Shown one piece after another: positions 38,621 to 48,083 of a stretch of 64,000 nt of DNA. Position 1 is the stretch's first letter. The number at the start of each line of letters is the position of its first letter. The DNA lies in NCBI RefSeq assembly GCF_001435955.1, contig NZ_AYYT01000008.1, forward strand, positions 1 to 64,000, written 5' to 3'. Below the pieces are notes generated by a model that was not told where the DNA came from, did no database searches, and worked only from the letters and a program-made list of their open reading frames with translations. Made by a program: the position numbers and the translations under genes. The DNA is from Ligilactobacillus salivarius DSM 20555 = ATCC 11741 (GTDB taxonomy: Bacteria; Bacillota; Bacilli; Lactobacillales; Lactobacillaceae).

Positions 38621-40606
38621 CTATTCCTTGCGTAAAGCTTCTACTGGATCTAGCTTAGATGCTCTATTGGATGGTAAAATTCCGGCAATCATACTGATAA
38701 CAACACTAATAACTATTCCAGCTATTGCATATTTAGTAGTCATGGAAACAACATTTACTTCGAAAGCCGCTTTCGTAAAGTTATTAATGAAGAAACCTAG
38801 AACATAAGTTACAACTACGCCAATTGCTCCTGATGTAATTCCAATTAAAAATGCCTCAGAAGCAAATATTCTTCTAATATCTTTTCTTCTAGCACCTAGA
38901 GCTTTAAGTACACCTATTTCTTTTGTACGTTCAACTACAGAAATATTTAAAACTACCAATATCATAATTGCTGAAACCACTAATGAAACAGCAGCGATAG
39001 CAGTTAATACCCAAGTAATAATATTCAACATTTTCGTAAACATTTCCGTCATTTGTTCTTGCATTGAACCTGTATAACCAAGATCTTTTACTTTGTCCTT
39101 AATCATCTTAGTGTTGTCTTTGTTAGCTGTATGTAGATATACTACATTTGGCAATAATTTTTCTTGGTTTGTCTTATATAGGTCTTGTAAACCTGCATAA
39201 GTAAAGAAAACTGTACTTGAACTTTGACTTTGTGATTCATATAAACCTATTACTTTAAAGTTTTGTGTAATTGTCTTTTCACCTATCTTCAAAGTCAAAG
39301 TAACCTCTTTATCTAAAATATTCTTTCCTAGTAAATCTGCAGTAGCTCTATCTAACATTATTTCATGATTATTCTTAGGAGCTTTTCCTTCCACAATGCT
39401 TGATTTAGAAATACTATCAGACATTGTCTGCAACATCATTAAACTAGCTTGCTTATTATTATATTTAACTGTATTAGTTCCTAGTGAAAATGAACTATAA
39501 CCTTTTTGATATCTATCTACATGTTTTATCTTACTTAACTTTTCTATATCCTTTTTTGTAAAACCTGTATTAGTTCCTGACCCCGTTAAGGCAGCCATAT
39601 TCTCTTGCTGTTGCTTAGCTATCTCTTCACGACTCATATTTTGTGGATTTTTTGTCGTTTGTTGAGTACTACTCTTCTTATGAACTTCAGTAATATTAGG
39701 GTTAGTATATGACTTCATAGTACTACTTACATAGCTTGTTACACCTTTACCTAAGGCTAACATCAATACTACTGACATGATCCCTATACTAGACCCAAGT
39801 GCTACTAGTAAATTTCTTCCTAACTTGGCTTTCATATTTAGAAATGCTAGCTTAATTGCTTTCCACATACTCATATTCTTTACTTTAATATCTTCACGAG
39901 TATTTTCTGTGTATTCCAAATCTAATTGGTGCTCATCTGAGATTAACTCACCATTATCTATTCTCAAAACTCGACTACAATGAGAGGCTACCTTGTCAGA
40001 ATGTGTTACCATTAAAACTAATTTACCTTCTTCTGCAATTCCCCTAATCATATCGAGAATGGTATCTGTCGTTTCCGCATCCAAAGCTCCTGTAGGTTCA
40101 TCAGCAATAATTACATCAGGATCATTAACCAATGCACGCGCAATAGCTACACGCTGTTTTTGTCCACCAGAAATCTGATCTGGTTTTTTATACATATGTT
40201 TTTCTAATCCTACTTTACGTAATAATTCTTTTGCACGTTTTTTTCTGAAATCTTCACTTACATTTGATAATGTCATCGCCATTGAAACATTATCTATTAG
40301 ATTTAAATGTGAGATCAAATTAAAGTTCTGAAAAATAAATCCTATACTCTTTTTATGATAGTCAACTAATTCTTGAGTTGAAAAATTACGTAAATTCTTT
40401 CCTTCATAAATAATTTCTCCGCCAAAATCAGAATCTAATCCACCAATTGCATTCATTAAGGTAGATTTACCTGACCCTGATTCACCAACGATCGCTACCA
40501 GTTCTCCAGCTTCAAAACTTGCACTAATTCCTCGCAAGGCTTCAAAGGTTCCTCCACCAGCCATCTTATATGTCTTAGTAACATTTTTTAATTCCATTAC
40601 TGGCAT
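38621..40606 (-). CDS. MacB-like ABC transporter, ATPase fused to FtsX-type permease
   Basis: A 661-residue fusion: an N-terminal LolD-like ATPase with Walker A GESGSGKST (near 41), signature SGGQKQRVAIA and Walker B VIIADEPTGALD, then one helix near 255-280, a large extracytoplasmic domain (about 290-520) and three C-terminal helices of the FtsX type (VVERTKEIGVLKALGARRKDI loop, in two parts). Such proteins act as mechanotransducers or peptide/bacitracin-type resistance pumps. The start is the ATG at 40606, where GAAGGG lies 10 nt upstream; the TTG at 40615 is too close to it. First gene of the TetR-controlled operon. Confidence 0.92.
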   Translation of the reverse strand: MPVMELKNVTKTYKMAGGGTFEALRGISASFEAGELVAIVGESGSGKSTLMNAIGGLDSDFGGEIIYEGKNLRNFSTQELVDYHKKSIGFIFQNFNLISHLNLIDNVSMAMTLSNVSEDFRKKRAKELLRKVGLEKHMYKKPDQISGGQKQRVAIARALVNDPDVIIADEPTGALDAETTDTILDMIRGIAEEGKLVLMVTHSDKVASHCSRVLRIDNGELISDEHQLDLEYTENTREDIKVKNMSMWKAIKLAFLNMKAKLGRNLLVALGSSIGIMSVVLMLALGKGVTSYVSSTMKSYTNPNITEVHKKSSTQQTTKNPQNMSREEIAKQQQENMAALTGSGTNTGFTKKDIEKLSKIKHVDRYQKGYSSFSLGTNTVKYNNKQASLMMLQTMSDSISKSSIVEGKAPKNNHEIMLDRATADLLGKNILDKEVTLTLKIGEKTITQNFKVIGLYESQSQSSSTVFFTYAGLQDLYKTNQEKLLPNVVYLHTANKDNTKMIKDKVKDLGYTGSMQEQMTEMFTKMLNIITWVLTAIAAVSLVVSAIMILVVLNISVVERTKEIGVLKALGARRKDIRRIFASEAFLIGITSGAIGVVVTYVLGFFINNFTKAAFEVNVVSMTTKYAIAGIVISVVISMIAGILPSNRASKLDPVEALRKE

Positions 40607-40632
40607 TTTTTTCAATCCCTTCAGATTTATTA

Positions 40633-40688
40633 TGACAAGTTGTCATATGACACATTGTCATAATATCATTTTGAAATTATAATTGCAA
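40633..40688 (-). promoter_or_regulatory. Promoter of the MacB-TetR-ABC operon with two operators
   Basis: On the minus strand TTGCAA (40683-40688), 17 bp, TATTAT (40660-40665). Two palindromes, TGACACATTGTCA (40648-40660) and TGACAAGTTGTCA (40633-40645), follow in tandem, 15 bp apart and starting at the -10. They form an imperfect palindrome overall, suited to two TetR dimers. Confidence 0.85.
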
Positions 40689-40689
40689 T

Positions 40690-40720
40690 AAAAATAGACC
40701 TCTATATAGAGATCTATTTT
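40690..40720 (-). terminator. Terminator of the DXS-like gene
   Basis: AAAATAGA and TCTATTTT flank the perfect inner stem CTCTATATAGAG, followed on the minus strand by TTTTTATTG. Confidence 0.75.
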
Positions 40721-40725
40721 CACAA

Positions 40726-42486
40726 TTAATCTATAACTCTTTTTATATCATCTACAATTTGTTCAGGGTTTAAATGATATCGATCATACAATTCTTCAAC
40801 TGGAACCATATCAGTTAATTCTTTTTGAGCACCAAAGTTTAAAACTTTCATTTCAGAATTAGCATAGAAGTGATCTACCTTTTCTCCAAAGCCACCAACC
40901 ATGCTTGCATCTTCAAGTGTTACAACTAATTCATGATCCTTCTTTAAATTATTTAAAGTTTCAACATCTAATGTTGTAGCAGAAATCGGATTAATCAATG
41001 TAGCATCAACATTCAAATCTTCTTTCAACTTTCTTTGAACATCTTCACCTAATTTATAGAACGCACCTAATCCTAAGATTGCTACTTTTTCTCCTTGGTT
41101 TGCTACACGATAATTTATCTCTGTATAATCATCATCTGCTTCTCCATGTCGTACTTCAGTAATTGGTTCACGAATAACAACCGGTTTATCAGTTTGTGTT
41201 AATGCCCAACGCAACATCGAAATTAATTCTTCTGCATTAGTTGGAGCTAAATATTCCAAATTAGGAATGCTAGAAATCATACCTATATCAAAAATTCCTT
41301 GGTGTGTATTGGAGTTTTCAGTAATGTGCCCACCTTTTACGAGCACAACAACTGGATAACCATTTAATGCCATGTCATGTTCTAATTGATCGTATGCTCT
41401 TTGAAGGAATGTACTATTATGGAAGACTACTGGTCTTGCGCCATTAGCAGCTAATCCTGTTGCATATGTGATAGAATATTGTTCAGCAATATCAACATCA
41501 TCATAATTATCAGGATATTTTTCCTTAAATGGTACTAAGTCAAATGCACCTGGTATTGCAGCATTAATAGCCATAATTGGTTTACCATCATCAATTTGTC
41601 TACCTAACTCATCAAGAATTAATTTATTATATGATTCCCCTGTTGCCACATTTTTAGTTGAACCATCTTCAACATTAAATGGTACATGCCAATGGAATTC
41701 ACGTTTTCTTTCTATTGCTGGTTGATATCCTTCACCCTTCAAAGTGTTGATATGAACAACAATAGGATGGTCAATATCTTTTACTTCTTCTAAAACAGAA
41801 ATCATTGTTTCTAAATCATTTCCATTATCAACATAACGATAATCCAAGCCCATAGCCTTAAAGAGGTTATTAGAACTTTGTCCATTTGTTTCACGTAATT
41901 CGGCGAACATCTTATACATACCACCATTTACATCATCAATGGACATTTGATTATCATTGAAGATAATTATTAAGTTAGATTTAAGCTTAGCAGCATTATT
42001 TAGCCCTTCTAAAGCTAAACCTCCACTCATAGAGCCATCACCAATAACAGCTACAATATTTCCATTTTCATTCTTCATGTCTCTTGCTTTAGCCATTCCT
42101 GTAGCCAATGCAATAGATGTAGAAGTGTGACCAACTTTAAAGTAATCATGTTCACTTTCATCTTGATTACTATATCCTGTAACATCGCGATAATGATCTG
42201 GATCTAAAAATGCCTCTTTACGTCCAGTTAACATTTTATGAGGATATGATTGATGTGAAATATCCCACACTACCTTATCCTTAGGAGAGTCAAATACATA
42301 ATGAAAAGCAATAGTTGTTTCAACGATGCCCAAATTAGGGCCAACATGTCCACCAATAGCGGCATCTTTTTCTACAACTAATTGTCTAATTTCAGTAGCT
42401 ACTTTTTTTAAATCATCAATTGTTAAATTCTTTACATCTTTAGGACTATTAATTTGATTTAAAATATAATCTGGATGTTGATTCAT
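40726..42486 (-). CDS. 1-deoxy-D-xylulose-5-phosphate synthase-like thiamine enzyme
   Basis: A 586-residue thiamine-diphosphate enzyme of the DXS/transketolase group. Conserved DXS parts: GGHVGPNLGIVE near 44-55, VGHTSTSIALATGMA, the cofactor block GDGSMSGG...NDN, the catalytic Glu in DIAEQ and FLQRAYDQ. But the DXS hallmark DRAG with its phosphate-binding Arg is absent: VVVLVKGGHITENSNTHQG stands in its place, and Tyr replaces the His after AEQ. Substrate choice may therefore differ from glyceraldehyde 3-phosphate plus pyruvate. The organism has HMG-CoA reductase, so a MEP role is not needed. Thiamine or pyridoxal precursor synthesis, or another sugar ligation, are alternatives. The start has GAGAGGTG 9 nt upstream. 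Confidence 0.8.
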   Translation of the reverse strand: MNQHPDYILNQINSPKDVKNLTIDDLKKVATEIRQLVVEKDAAIGGHVGPNLGIVETTIAFHYVFDSPKDKVVWDISHQSYPHKMLTGRKEAFLDPDHYRDVTGYSNQDESEHDYFKVGHTSTSIALATGMAKARDMKNENGNIVAVIGDGSMSGGLALEGLNNAAKLKSNLIIIFNDNQMSIDDVNGGMYKMFAELRETNGQSSNNLFKAMGLDYRYVDNGNDLETMISVLEEVKDIDHPIVVHINTLKGEGYQPAIERKREFHWHVPFNVEDGSTKNVATGESYNKLILDELGRQIDDGKPIMAINAAIPGAFDLVPFKEKYPDNYDDVDIAEQYSITYATGLAANGARPVVFHNSTFLQRAYDQLEHDMALNGYPVVVLVKGGHITENSNTHQGIFDIGMISSIPNLEYLAPTNAEELISMLRWALTQTDKPVVIREPITEVRHGEADDDYTEINYRVANQGEKVAILGLGAFYKLGEDVQRKLKEDLNVDATLINPISATTLDVETLNNLKKDHELVVTLEDASMVGGFGEKVDHFYANSEMKVLNFGAQKELTDMVPVEELYDRYHLNPEQIVDDIKRVID

Positions 42487-42563
42487 TTAAAATTTCACCT
42501 CTCAATAATGATAAAAATATCATACACCTTAAAGTTAACTTTAAGTCAAGGAATAAGCATTAT

Positions 42564-42606
42564 AAAAAAATCATTGACCTCGTCTCCGATAGTCAATGAT
42601 TTTTTT
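42564..42606 (-). terminator. Terminator of the MFS transporter gene
   Basis: AAAAAATCATTGAC pairs with GTCAATGATTTTTT over 14 bp around a 13-nt loop. Confidence 0.8.
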
Positions 42607-42607
42607 G

Positions 42608-43777
42608 TTATTTAATATTTTTTATAAATGTACTTGTTATTGCTGCGATTAGAGCACATACTACTAAACCTACAAAGGCAACGCTATATGAGCCTGACAA
42701 TTGAACTAACCATCCGATCAATAAAGGCCCTATAAATCCACCTAATTGACCACCGAAGTTTACAACTCCAATTGAAGATCCATAAGTCTTTTCATCTAAG
42801 ATCTGAGCGACAAAACTAAAAATTCCTGTAAATGCTAGAGATTTTGTGAAATATACTAAAATTTCAAAAATGACAATCCATACTAGTGTAGTTGATTTAT
42901 ACATTCCAAACATAAATATTAGTGTTAGCAATGAAGAAATAAAGATCATCCAACGTTCACGTTTACGGAAAATATGAACCATTACAAAGCCACTAATAAA
43001 TGCTGCAATACCACCAGCTATTACTGGCAATGGAACCAACCATGCTAAGTTCTTTAAATTAATATGTTGAGCTTGTAAGAAATATATTGGCATCCAGGTC
43101 TCTAAACCTTTTGTAATAACATTCAATACTAAACCTATTATTACAAAGATCCATATTCTCTTATCGATTTCACGCCAATTAATTTTTTTAGCAGTTGTTA
43201 TTTTCTTCTTAGATTTAATTGGTCGCTCAATTAAATAATATAGACCAACTAATATCAAGCCTAGAATTCCCAAGAAATAAAATGATACTCTCCAACCATG
43301 ACTAGCAATAATTGGAACAATAATTAATGGAGCAATAGCTGCACCAGCATAGTTTGATGAAATTGTAACTGATGTAGCTTGTGAACGATCACTCTTATCA
43401 TACTCTTCAGAAATTTGCTTTAGAGCTGCTGATGGATAAGGACCTTCAGCTAAACCAAATAAAAATCTGATCACAACTAATGTCATTAATGATGTAGCTA
43501 AGCCTGTAAAAGCAGTTAATAAAGACCATAGTATCAAAGATATTATAACCGTTTTTTTACTACCTAATATATCAGTGACTATACCTCCTGGAATTTGCAT
43601 TAAGGTATATCCTAGAAAGAAGGCACTAGCTGTCGCACCCAATGCGACTGGACTAATTTGAAATTCCTTTCCTATGTATGCCATAGAGATATTCATTACA
43701 GTTCTATCAGCAAATAGAAGCATGTAACCTATATATAGTAAGATTAATGAGACTATTGGTTTTATTGATTTTTTCAT
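42608..43777 (-). CDS. Major facilitator superfamily transporter (ACS-type)
   Basis: A 389-residue protein with twelve likely helices. The loop motif GGIVTDILGSKKT after helix 2 and the AEGPYPSAALKQISEE stretch fit the anion:cation symporter group (organic acids, hexuronates, phthalates). I prefer the ATG at 43777, 11 nt after GAGAGG; an ATG at 43786 lies only 2 nt from that site. No neighbour fixes the substrate; next upstream is an aldose-1-epimerase homolog with a promoter gap, so a sugar acid is possible. Confidence 0.88.
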   Translation of the reverse strand: MKKSIKPIVSLILLYIGYMLLFADRTVMNISMAYIGKEFQISPVALGATASAFFLGYTLMQIPGGIVTDILGSKKTVIISLILWSLLTAFTGLATSLMTLVVIRFLFGLAEGPYPSAALKQISEEYDKSDRSQATSVTISSNYAGAAIAPLIIVPIIASHGWRVSFYFLGILGLILVGLYYLIERPIKSKKKITTAKKINWREIDKRIWIFVIIGLVLNVITKGLETWMPIYFLQAQHINLKNLAWLVPLPVIAGGIAAFISGFVMVHIFRKRERWMIFISSLLTLIFMFGMYKSTTLVWIVIFEILVYFTKSLAFTGIFSFVAQILDEKTYGSSIGVVNFGGQLGGFIGPLLIGWLVQLSGSYSVAFVGLVVCALIAAITSTFIKNIK

Positions 43778-43897
43778 TAAATTCATTTCCTCTCACTTAT
43801 AAAATAATTTATTGAAATTAACCAATAAACATTATAGCTCATTGCTATTAATAATAAAATGAATAATTATATTCTTATAAATCGAATGATTAGTATT

Positions 43898-44767
43898 TTA
43901 AAATACTGTAATTTCAAAATACGCATCGAAACTTTCTTTTCCATTTAATTTATTAGTTGCAAATTTCTCTTTAAAATTACCATCTGTATATACAGTATCT
44001 GCTAAACTCCACCAAGGTTCAATACATACAAATTGTCCTTTAGCTGGATAAGACGACCAAATTCCTGCAAACTTAGAATTTGGAGTGAAAACTTCTACTC
44101 CGTAATTATTTTTAGTATTTTTCAAACTAAATTTTGTAGGTTCTTCACCCAAGTCATAAATAATTGCATCCTTAGCAAATACGTCATGACTAATTTCTAA
44201 TCTGGATTCTCCATCAATAGTATTAATGTTATCAACTAATCCACCTTTTAAAGGCAAAACTTTTCGCGTTTTTTCCGGTGTAATTTCAAGATAATAGTCA
44301 TCATAAGCAGCTTCACCTAAAGGAACACTAAATGCTGGATGAGCTCCTAGTCCAAAAAACATTTCACTATCACTAGGATTTTCTACTTCATACCTTACAA
44401 CTAAAGTTTCTTCTTTTAGTTCGTAGACTAAACGGAAAATAAATTCATAAGGATATTTTTCTAGTGTCTCTGTATTGGATTTTAATTCAAAACATACAGA
44501 TTCCTTAGTAAGTTTTTTAACTTCAAAATCCATGTCCCTAGCGAATCCATGTTGTCCCATACGATATTCTTTCCCATCAACAAACATTTTTCCATCTTTT
44601 AGTGCACCTTCAATTGGAAATAGTACCGGAGACTTTCTTCCCCAATATTTACTATCGCCACTCCAAAGATAGTTCATACCATTACTTTTATTAATTAAAC
44701 TAGCTAATTCAGCACCATGTTCATTAATCGTAACAAATAATTTTTCATTTTCAATTTTTACAGCCAT
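43898..44767 (-). CDS. Aldose 1-epimerase family protein (LacX-like)
   Basis: A 289-residue galactose-mutarotase-fold protein. HPAFSVPLG (near 145-153) and FGLGAHPAF hold a catalytic-type histidine, and VCIEPWW the glutamate region. This is the LacX-type subgroup, likely acting on hexose or hexose-6-phosphate anomers. The start is at 44767, with GGGGGAA upstream; the longer frame to 44794 lacks this site. Confidence 0.88.
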   Translation of the reverse strand: MAVKIENEKLFVTINEHGAELASLINKSNGMNYLWSGDSKYWGRKSPVLFPIEGALKDGKMFVDGKEYRMGQHGFARDMDFEVKKLTKESVCFELKSNTETLEKYPYEFIFRLVYELKEETLVVRYEVENPSDSEMFFGLGAHPAFSVPLGEAAYDDYYLEITPEKTRKVLPLKGGLVDNINTIDGESRLEISHDVFAKDAIIYDLGEEPTKFSLKNTKNNYGVEVFTPNSKFAGIWSSYPAKGQFVCIEPWWSLADTVYTDGNFKEKFATNKLNGKESFDAYFEITVF

Positions 44768-44833
44768 CTTTATTCCCCCTACTTTAAAATTCAAATTTAT
44801 TATATCAAATTTATTTATACTTATGATTAAAAT

Positions 44834-44871
44834 AAAAAATCTTAACTTCCATTTAAAGCTAAGATTTTTTT
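44834..44871 (-). terminator. Terminator of the two-component system
   Basis: AAAAAATCTTA pairs with TAAGATTTTTT around a 15-nt loop. The kinase stop codon lies in its upstream arm. Confidence 0.65.
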
Positions 44872-46010
44872 ACTACATTATCATGTTTAATAGGTAATCT
44901 CATAATAAAACTAGTCAAATTTTTATTAGATTCTACATAAATATATCCATGATGCAATTCTATAATACTTTGAGCTATTGCCAATCCCAGTCCTGTCCCA
45001 CCTGTTTCTTTAGAACGTGAACTTTCTACTCGATAAAATCGATCAAATACCTGTCGCAATGATTTTTCTGGAATAGGTTCTCCATCATTAGAAATTCTTA
45101 TTTCTATTTCTTTTTCATCTACTTTTGTTAATTGCAAGTAAATGTTTTTACCATCACTACCATACTTCAAGGCATTCGTGATTAAATTATTAAATACTCG
45201 AGCAAGTTTTTCTGGATCAGCTTCAATTTTCACTGGACTATCGGGTAAAATTGTATTAATTTCCATACCCTTTTTATTTGCTTCCAATTCAAAACTAGCT
45301 CCTATTTGTTCTAGCATCGCATTCAATTCTAGAGATTGTACTTGTAATGGTGCATCAGTTTGACGTACTTTCGTATATTCAAATAAGTCATCCACCAATG
45401 ATTTCATCTGCTTAGATTTTAGGTATGCTGTATGCGTATATTTTAAAATATCTTCTTCAGATCGATATTGTTTATCTTCAATAAGCCCCAAATATCCAAT
45501 AATAGATGTCAAGGGTGTACGTATATCGTGACTAACATTCGTTATTAATTCATCTTTAGAGCGTTCAATCTCTCTTTCATCTTCCATTGCTTTAATCGTA
45601 CTATCGACAAGTGCATTGACACTTGCTACTACTCTTTGCATTTGTCCCTTTAATTGAAAAGGAATACGGTGATTAAAGTGACCATCTGCAATATAGTGGA
45701 GCTCATTAATAATATGTCTCAATTGCATTTGATGATGTCGTCGAACTAATCTCCAATAAACTACGATAACATCAACTACCGCCATAAGTATAATGAATAT
45801 CCAACCCCAACTCCATAATTGAATATGTGCATACTTAAAATCTAAGGAAGTTTTGATTAGGAATATTCCTGAAGCTAAATCAGGATTAGATACTAACAAT
45901 TGATTCAAAATCACATAAAGCGACATATTTAACAGAATTAACAATATAATTGTTAAAATACCTTCGCCTAATAGCTCACTCTTTTCTCGACCAGTTATGT
46001 GAAATTTCAC
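44859..46010 (-). CDS. Sensor histidine kinase
   Basis: A 383-residue membrane kinase: helices at about 15-38 and 67-88 enclosing a short outer loop, then a HAMP-like segment, the phosphorylation helix NVSHDIRTPLTSIIGY (His near 161) and an ATPase domain with NALKYG, ISNDGEPI and ETGGTGLGLAIAQS. It starts with GTG after GGGGAAAAG. It follows the response regulator by 27 nt. The small outer loop suggests sensing in or near the membrane, as in kinases for cell-envelope stress, but the signal is unknown. Confidence 0.92.
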   Translation of the reverse strand: MKFHITGREKSELLGEGILTIILLILLNMSLYVILNQLLVSNPDLASGIFLIKTSLDFKYAHIQLWSWGWIFIILMAVVDVIVVYWRLVRRHHQMQLRHIINELHYIADGHFNHRIPFQLKGQMQRVVASVNALVDSTIKAMEDEREIERSKDELITNVSHDIRTPLTSIIGYLGLIEDKQYRSEEDILKYTHTAYLKSKQMKSLVDDLFEYTKVRQTDAPLQVQSLELNAMLEQIGASFELEANKKGMEINTILPDSPVKIEADPEKLARVFNNLITNALKYGSDGKNIYLQLTKVDEKEIEIRISNDGEPIPEKSLRQVFDRFYRVESSRSKETGGTGLGLAIAQSIIELHHGYIYVESNKNLTSFIMRLPIKHDNVVKKS

Positions 46011-46037
46011 AGTTCTTTTCCCCTTTAGCTTACTAAA

Positions 46038-46727
46038 TTAGTGTGACTCTATCTTATATCCAACACCCCAAACAGTTTGGATAACTTGTTCTCCATTAGT
46101 TGCATCTTCAATCTTATCACGCAAATGACTAACATGAACCATTACGGTCTTAGCTGATACAACAGATTCTTGTTGCCAAACTCTTTCAAAGATTTCATCA
46201 GCTGAGAAAACTCGATTAGGATGACTAGCAAGTAAGTGTAAAATTCCAAATTCTAGTGCAGTTAATTTGATTTCCTTACCTTCTAAAGTTTTTACCTCAT
46301 GAGAATCTTTCTTTATAATGAGTGGCCCAATTTCGATTTGATCTGGTTCATTATTTTTAACATTATGTTCAGCTCTACGCAATAATGATTTTACACGTGC
46401 CATAACTTCCAAAGGATTAAATGGCTTTGTAACATAATCATCCGCACCTTGTACTAAACCTTGAATTTTATCCAAGTCATCCGTTTTAGCAGATAAAATT
46501 AATACTGGAATTTGTGATTCTTTTCTTACCTCACGAATTACTTCCATCCCATCCATTTGTGGCATCATCACATCTAAGATCATCAATGCAATGTCAGGAT
46601 TCATGTTCAACTTAGACAAAGCTTCTTTACCATTATATGCTTTTTCTACTTCATATCCTTCATTTTCAACATATATACTTAATAATTCAACAATATCTTT
46701 ATCATCATCAACAATTAAAATTTTCAT
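46038..46727 (-). CDS. OmpR/PhoB family response regulator
   Basis: A 229-residue regulator: receiver domain with DDD (residues 7-9), phosphoacceptor Asp in LMILDVMMP (near 54) and conserved Lys in YVTKPF, then a winged-helix DNA-binding domain ending TVWGVGYKIE. AAGGAGA precedes the ATG. First gene of a two-gene operon with the sensor kinase. Targets are unknown. Confidence 0.93.
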   Translation of the reverse strand: MKILIVDDDKDIVELLSIYVENEGYEVEKAYNGKEALSKLNMNPDIALMILDVMMPQMDGMEVIREVRKESQIPVLILSAKTDDLDKIQGLVQGADDYVTKPFNPLEVMARVKSLLRRAEHNVKNNEPDQIEIGPLIIKKDSHEVKTLEGKEIKLTALEFGILHLLASHPNRVFSADEIFERVWQQESVVSAKTVMVHVSHLRDKIEDATNGEQVIQTVWGVGYKIESH

Positions 46728-46881
46728 TTTCTATCTCCTTAGGTACACTACTTAGATTATAGTGTACGATTTATAATACTATTGTATCAAAGTTAAGCGC
46801 TATCGCAACTGAAGTTTTCTATAAATATTCTTGATATTTTTTTGAAGTATGTCTTAAATAATTATTAAAGTAACAACCTAA

Positions 46882-48066
46882 TTATTTATTTAGTATCAAG
46901 TTCATTAAATCGTCATCTTTCCGCTTAAATAGTACAATAGCTCGCTGCAATCTCCTCAATGCATCTTCAATTAAATCCGTTGAAGTTGCTATATTCATGC
47001 GTAAGAATTGTTTACCATTTCCATCAAATTTATCTCCAGCAGTTAAAATTAAACCTGTCTTTTTACGAATAAATTCCGTTAATTCTTGTGCATCAACATT
47101 TAATGATGATATATCCAACCAAAGAAAGTATGATGCTTCATTTAAACTTGGTTTCACATCTGGAACATTATGCTCTAAAAAACGTTCAATGAAATTTCGA
47201 TTTTCTCTTAGATAATCTTTCAATTCTTCAAGCCAATCTTTTCCTTCTGTATATGCTGCAATTGTTGCCGGAACTGCTAAACTATTAGCTTCATTAAGAT
47301 GGAAACTTTTTATTGCGTTATCTACTTGCTCTTTCAACTCTTTATTTGGCGTTATTATTGTTGCAGTTTGAATTCCAGCAATATTAAATGCTTTACTTGG
47401 TGAAACTGCTATAATCGTATTCTTTAATAACTTTTCGTCTAAACTAAATAATGGAGTATATTTCTTATCAAATGTTATTTCTCCATGAATCTCATCACTA
47501 AAAATTTTAAAATCATACTTTAAACTTAGTTTTAGTATCTTTTCCAAATCTTTTTGAGACCATATTTTCCCAACTGGACTATGCGGATTACAAAGAACAA
47601 AGAGATTAGTCTTTTTTAATTTATCTTCTAAATCTAGCCAATTAATGCCATAATTGCGCTTTTCTTTATCATAAATAAGTTCACTTACTAATACTTTTTG
47701 TTTTCCTTCTCCAACTTTCTTAAATTTATCAAATCCTGGAGTTAAAACTGTTATTACACTATCTTCATTCATTAAATTAGTAATGATAGCTGATAAAGTA
47801 GCTACTACTCCTTGAGAAAAAGACATCCAGGAAATATCAAGGGTACAATTATGCATTTCTTTATACCATTTAGCTACACTTACATAATATTCGTACGGAA
47901 TATATTCGTATCCAAAATTCTTATTTTCTATTCTTTTGTGTAATTCAGTAATTATTTCAGGTGCTACTTCAAAATCCATATCACCAAGTGTCATTGGTAA
48001 TTCGCTATTATTAACATGCCACTTAAGTGAATTTTGAAACTTTGCCACCTTATCAAAATTGTACAT
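46882..48066 (-). CDS. PatB/MalY-type cystathionine beta-lyase / aminotransferase-like enzyme
   Basis: A 394-residue PLP enzyme. The lysine is in AVSPSKAFNIAGIQTA (near 229), with NPHSPVGKIW and FSDEIHGEI as in the C-S lyases MalY and PatB. It probably cleaves cystathionine or related thioethers, releasing a thiol and pyruvate. The start is at 48066, with GAGAGGTAG upstream. It follows the sirtuin gene by 17 nt on the same strand, an unexplained pairing. Confidence 0.9.
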   Translation of the reverse strand: MYNFDKVAKFQNSLKWHVNNSELPMTLGDMDFEVAPEIITELHKRIENKNFGYEYIPYEYYVSVAKWYKEMHNCTLDISWMSFSQGVVATLSAIITNLMNEDSVITVLTPGFDKFKKVGEGKQKVLVSELIYDKEKRNYGINWLDLEDKLKKTNLFVLCNPHSPVGKIWSQKDLEKILKLSLKYDFKIFSDEIHGEITFDKKYTPLFSLDEKLLKNTIIAVSPSKAFNIAGIQTATIITPNKELKEQVDNAIKSFHLNEANSLAVPATIAAYTEGKDWLEELKDYLRENRNFIERFLEHNVPDVKPSLNEASYFLWLDISSLNVDAQELTEFIRKKTGLILTAGDKFDGNGKQFLRMNIATSTDLIEDALRRLQRAIVLFKRKDDDLMNLILNK

Positions 48067-48083
48067 TCTACTACCTCTCAACT

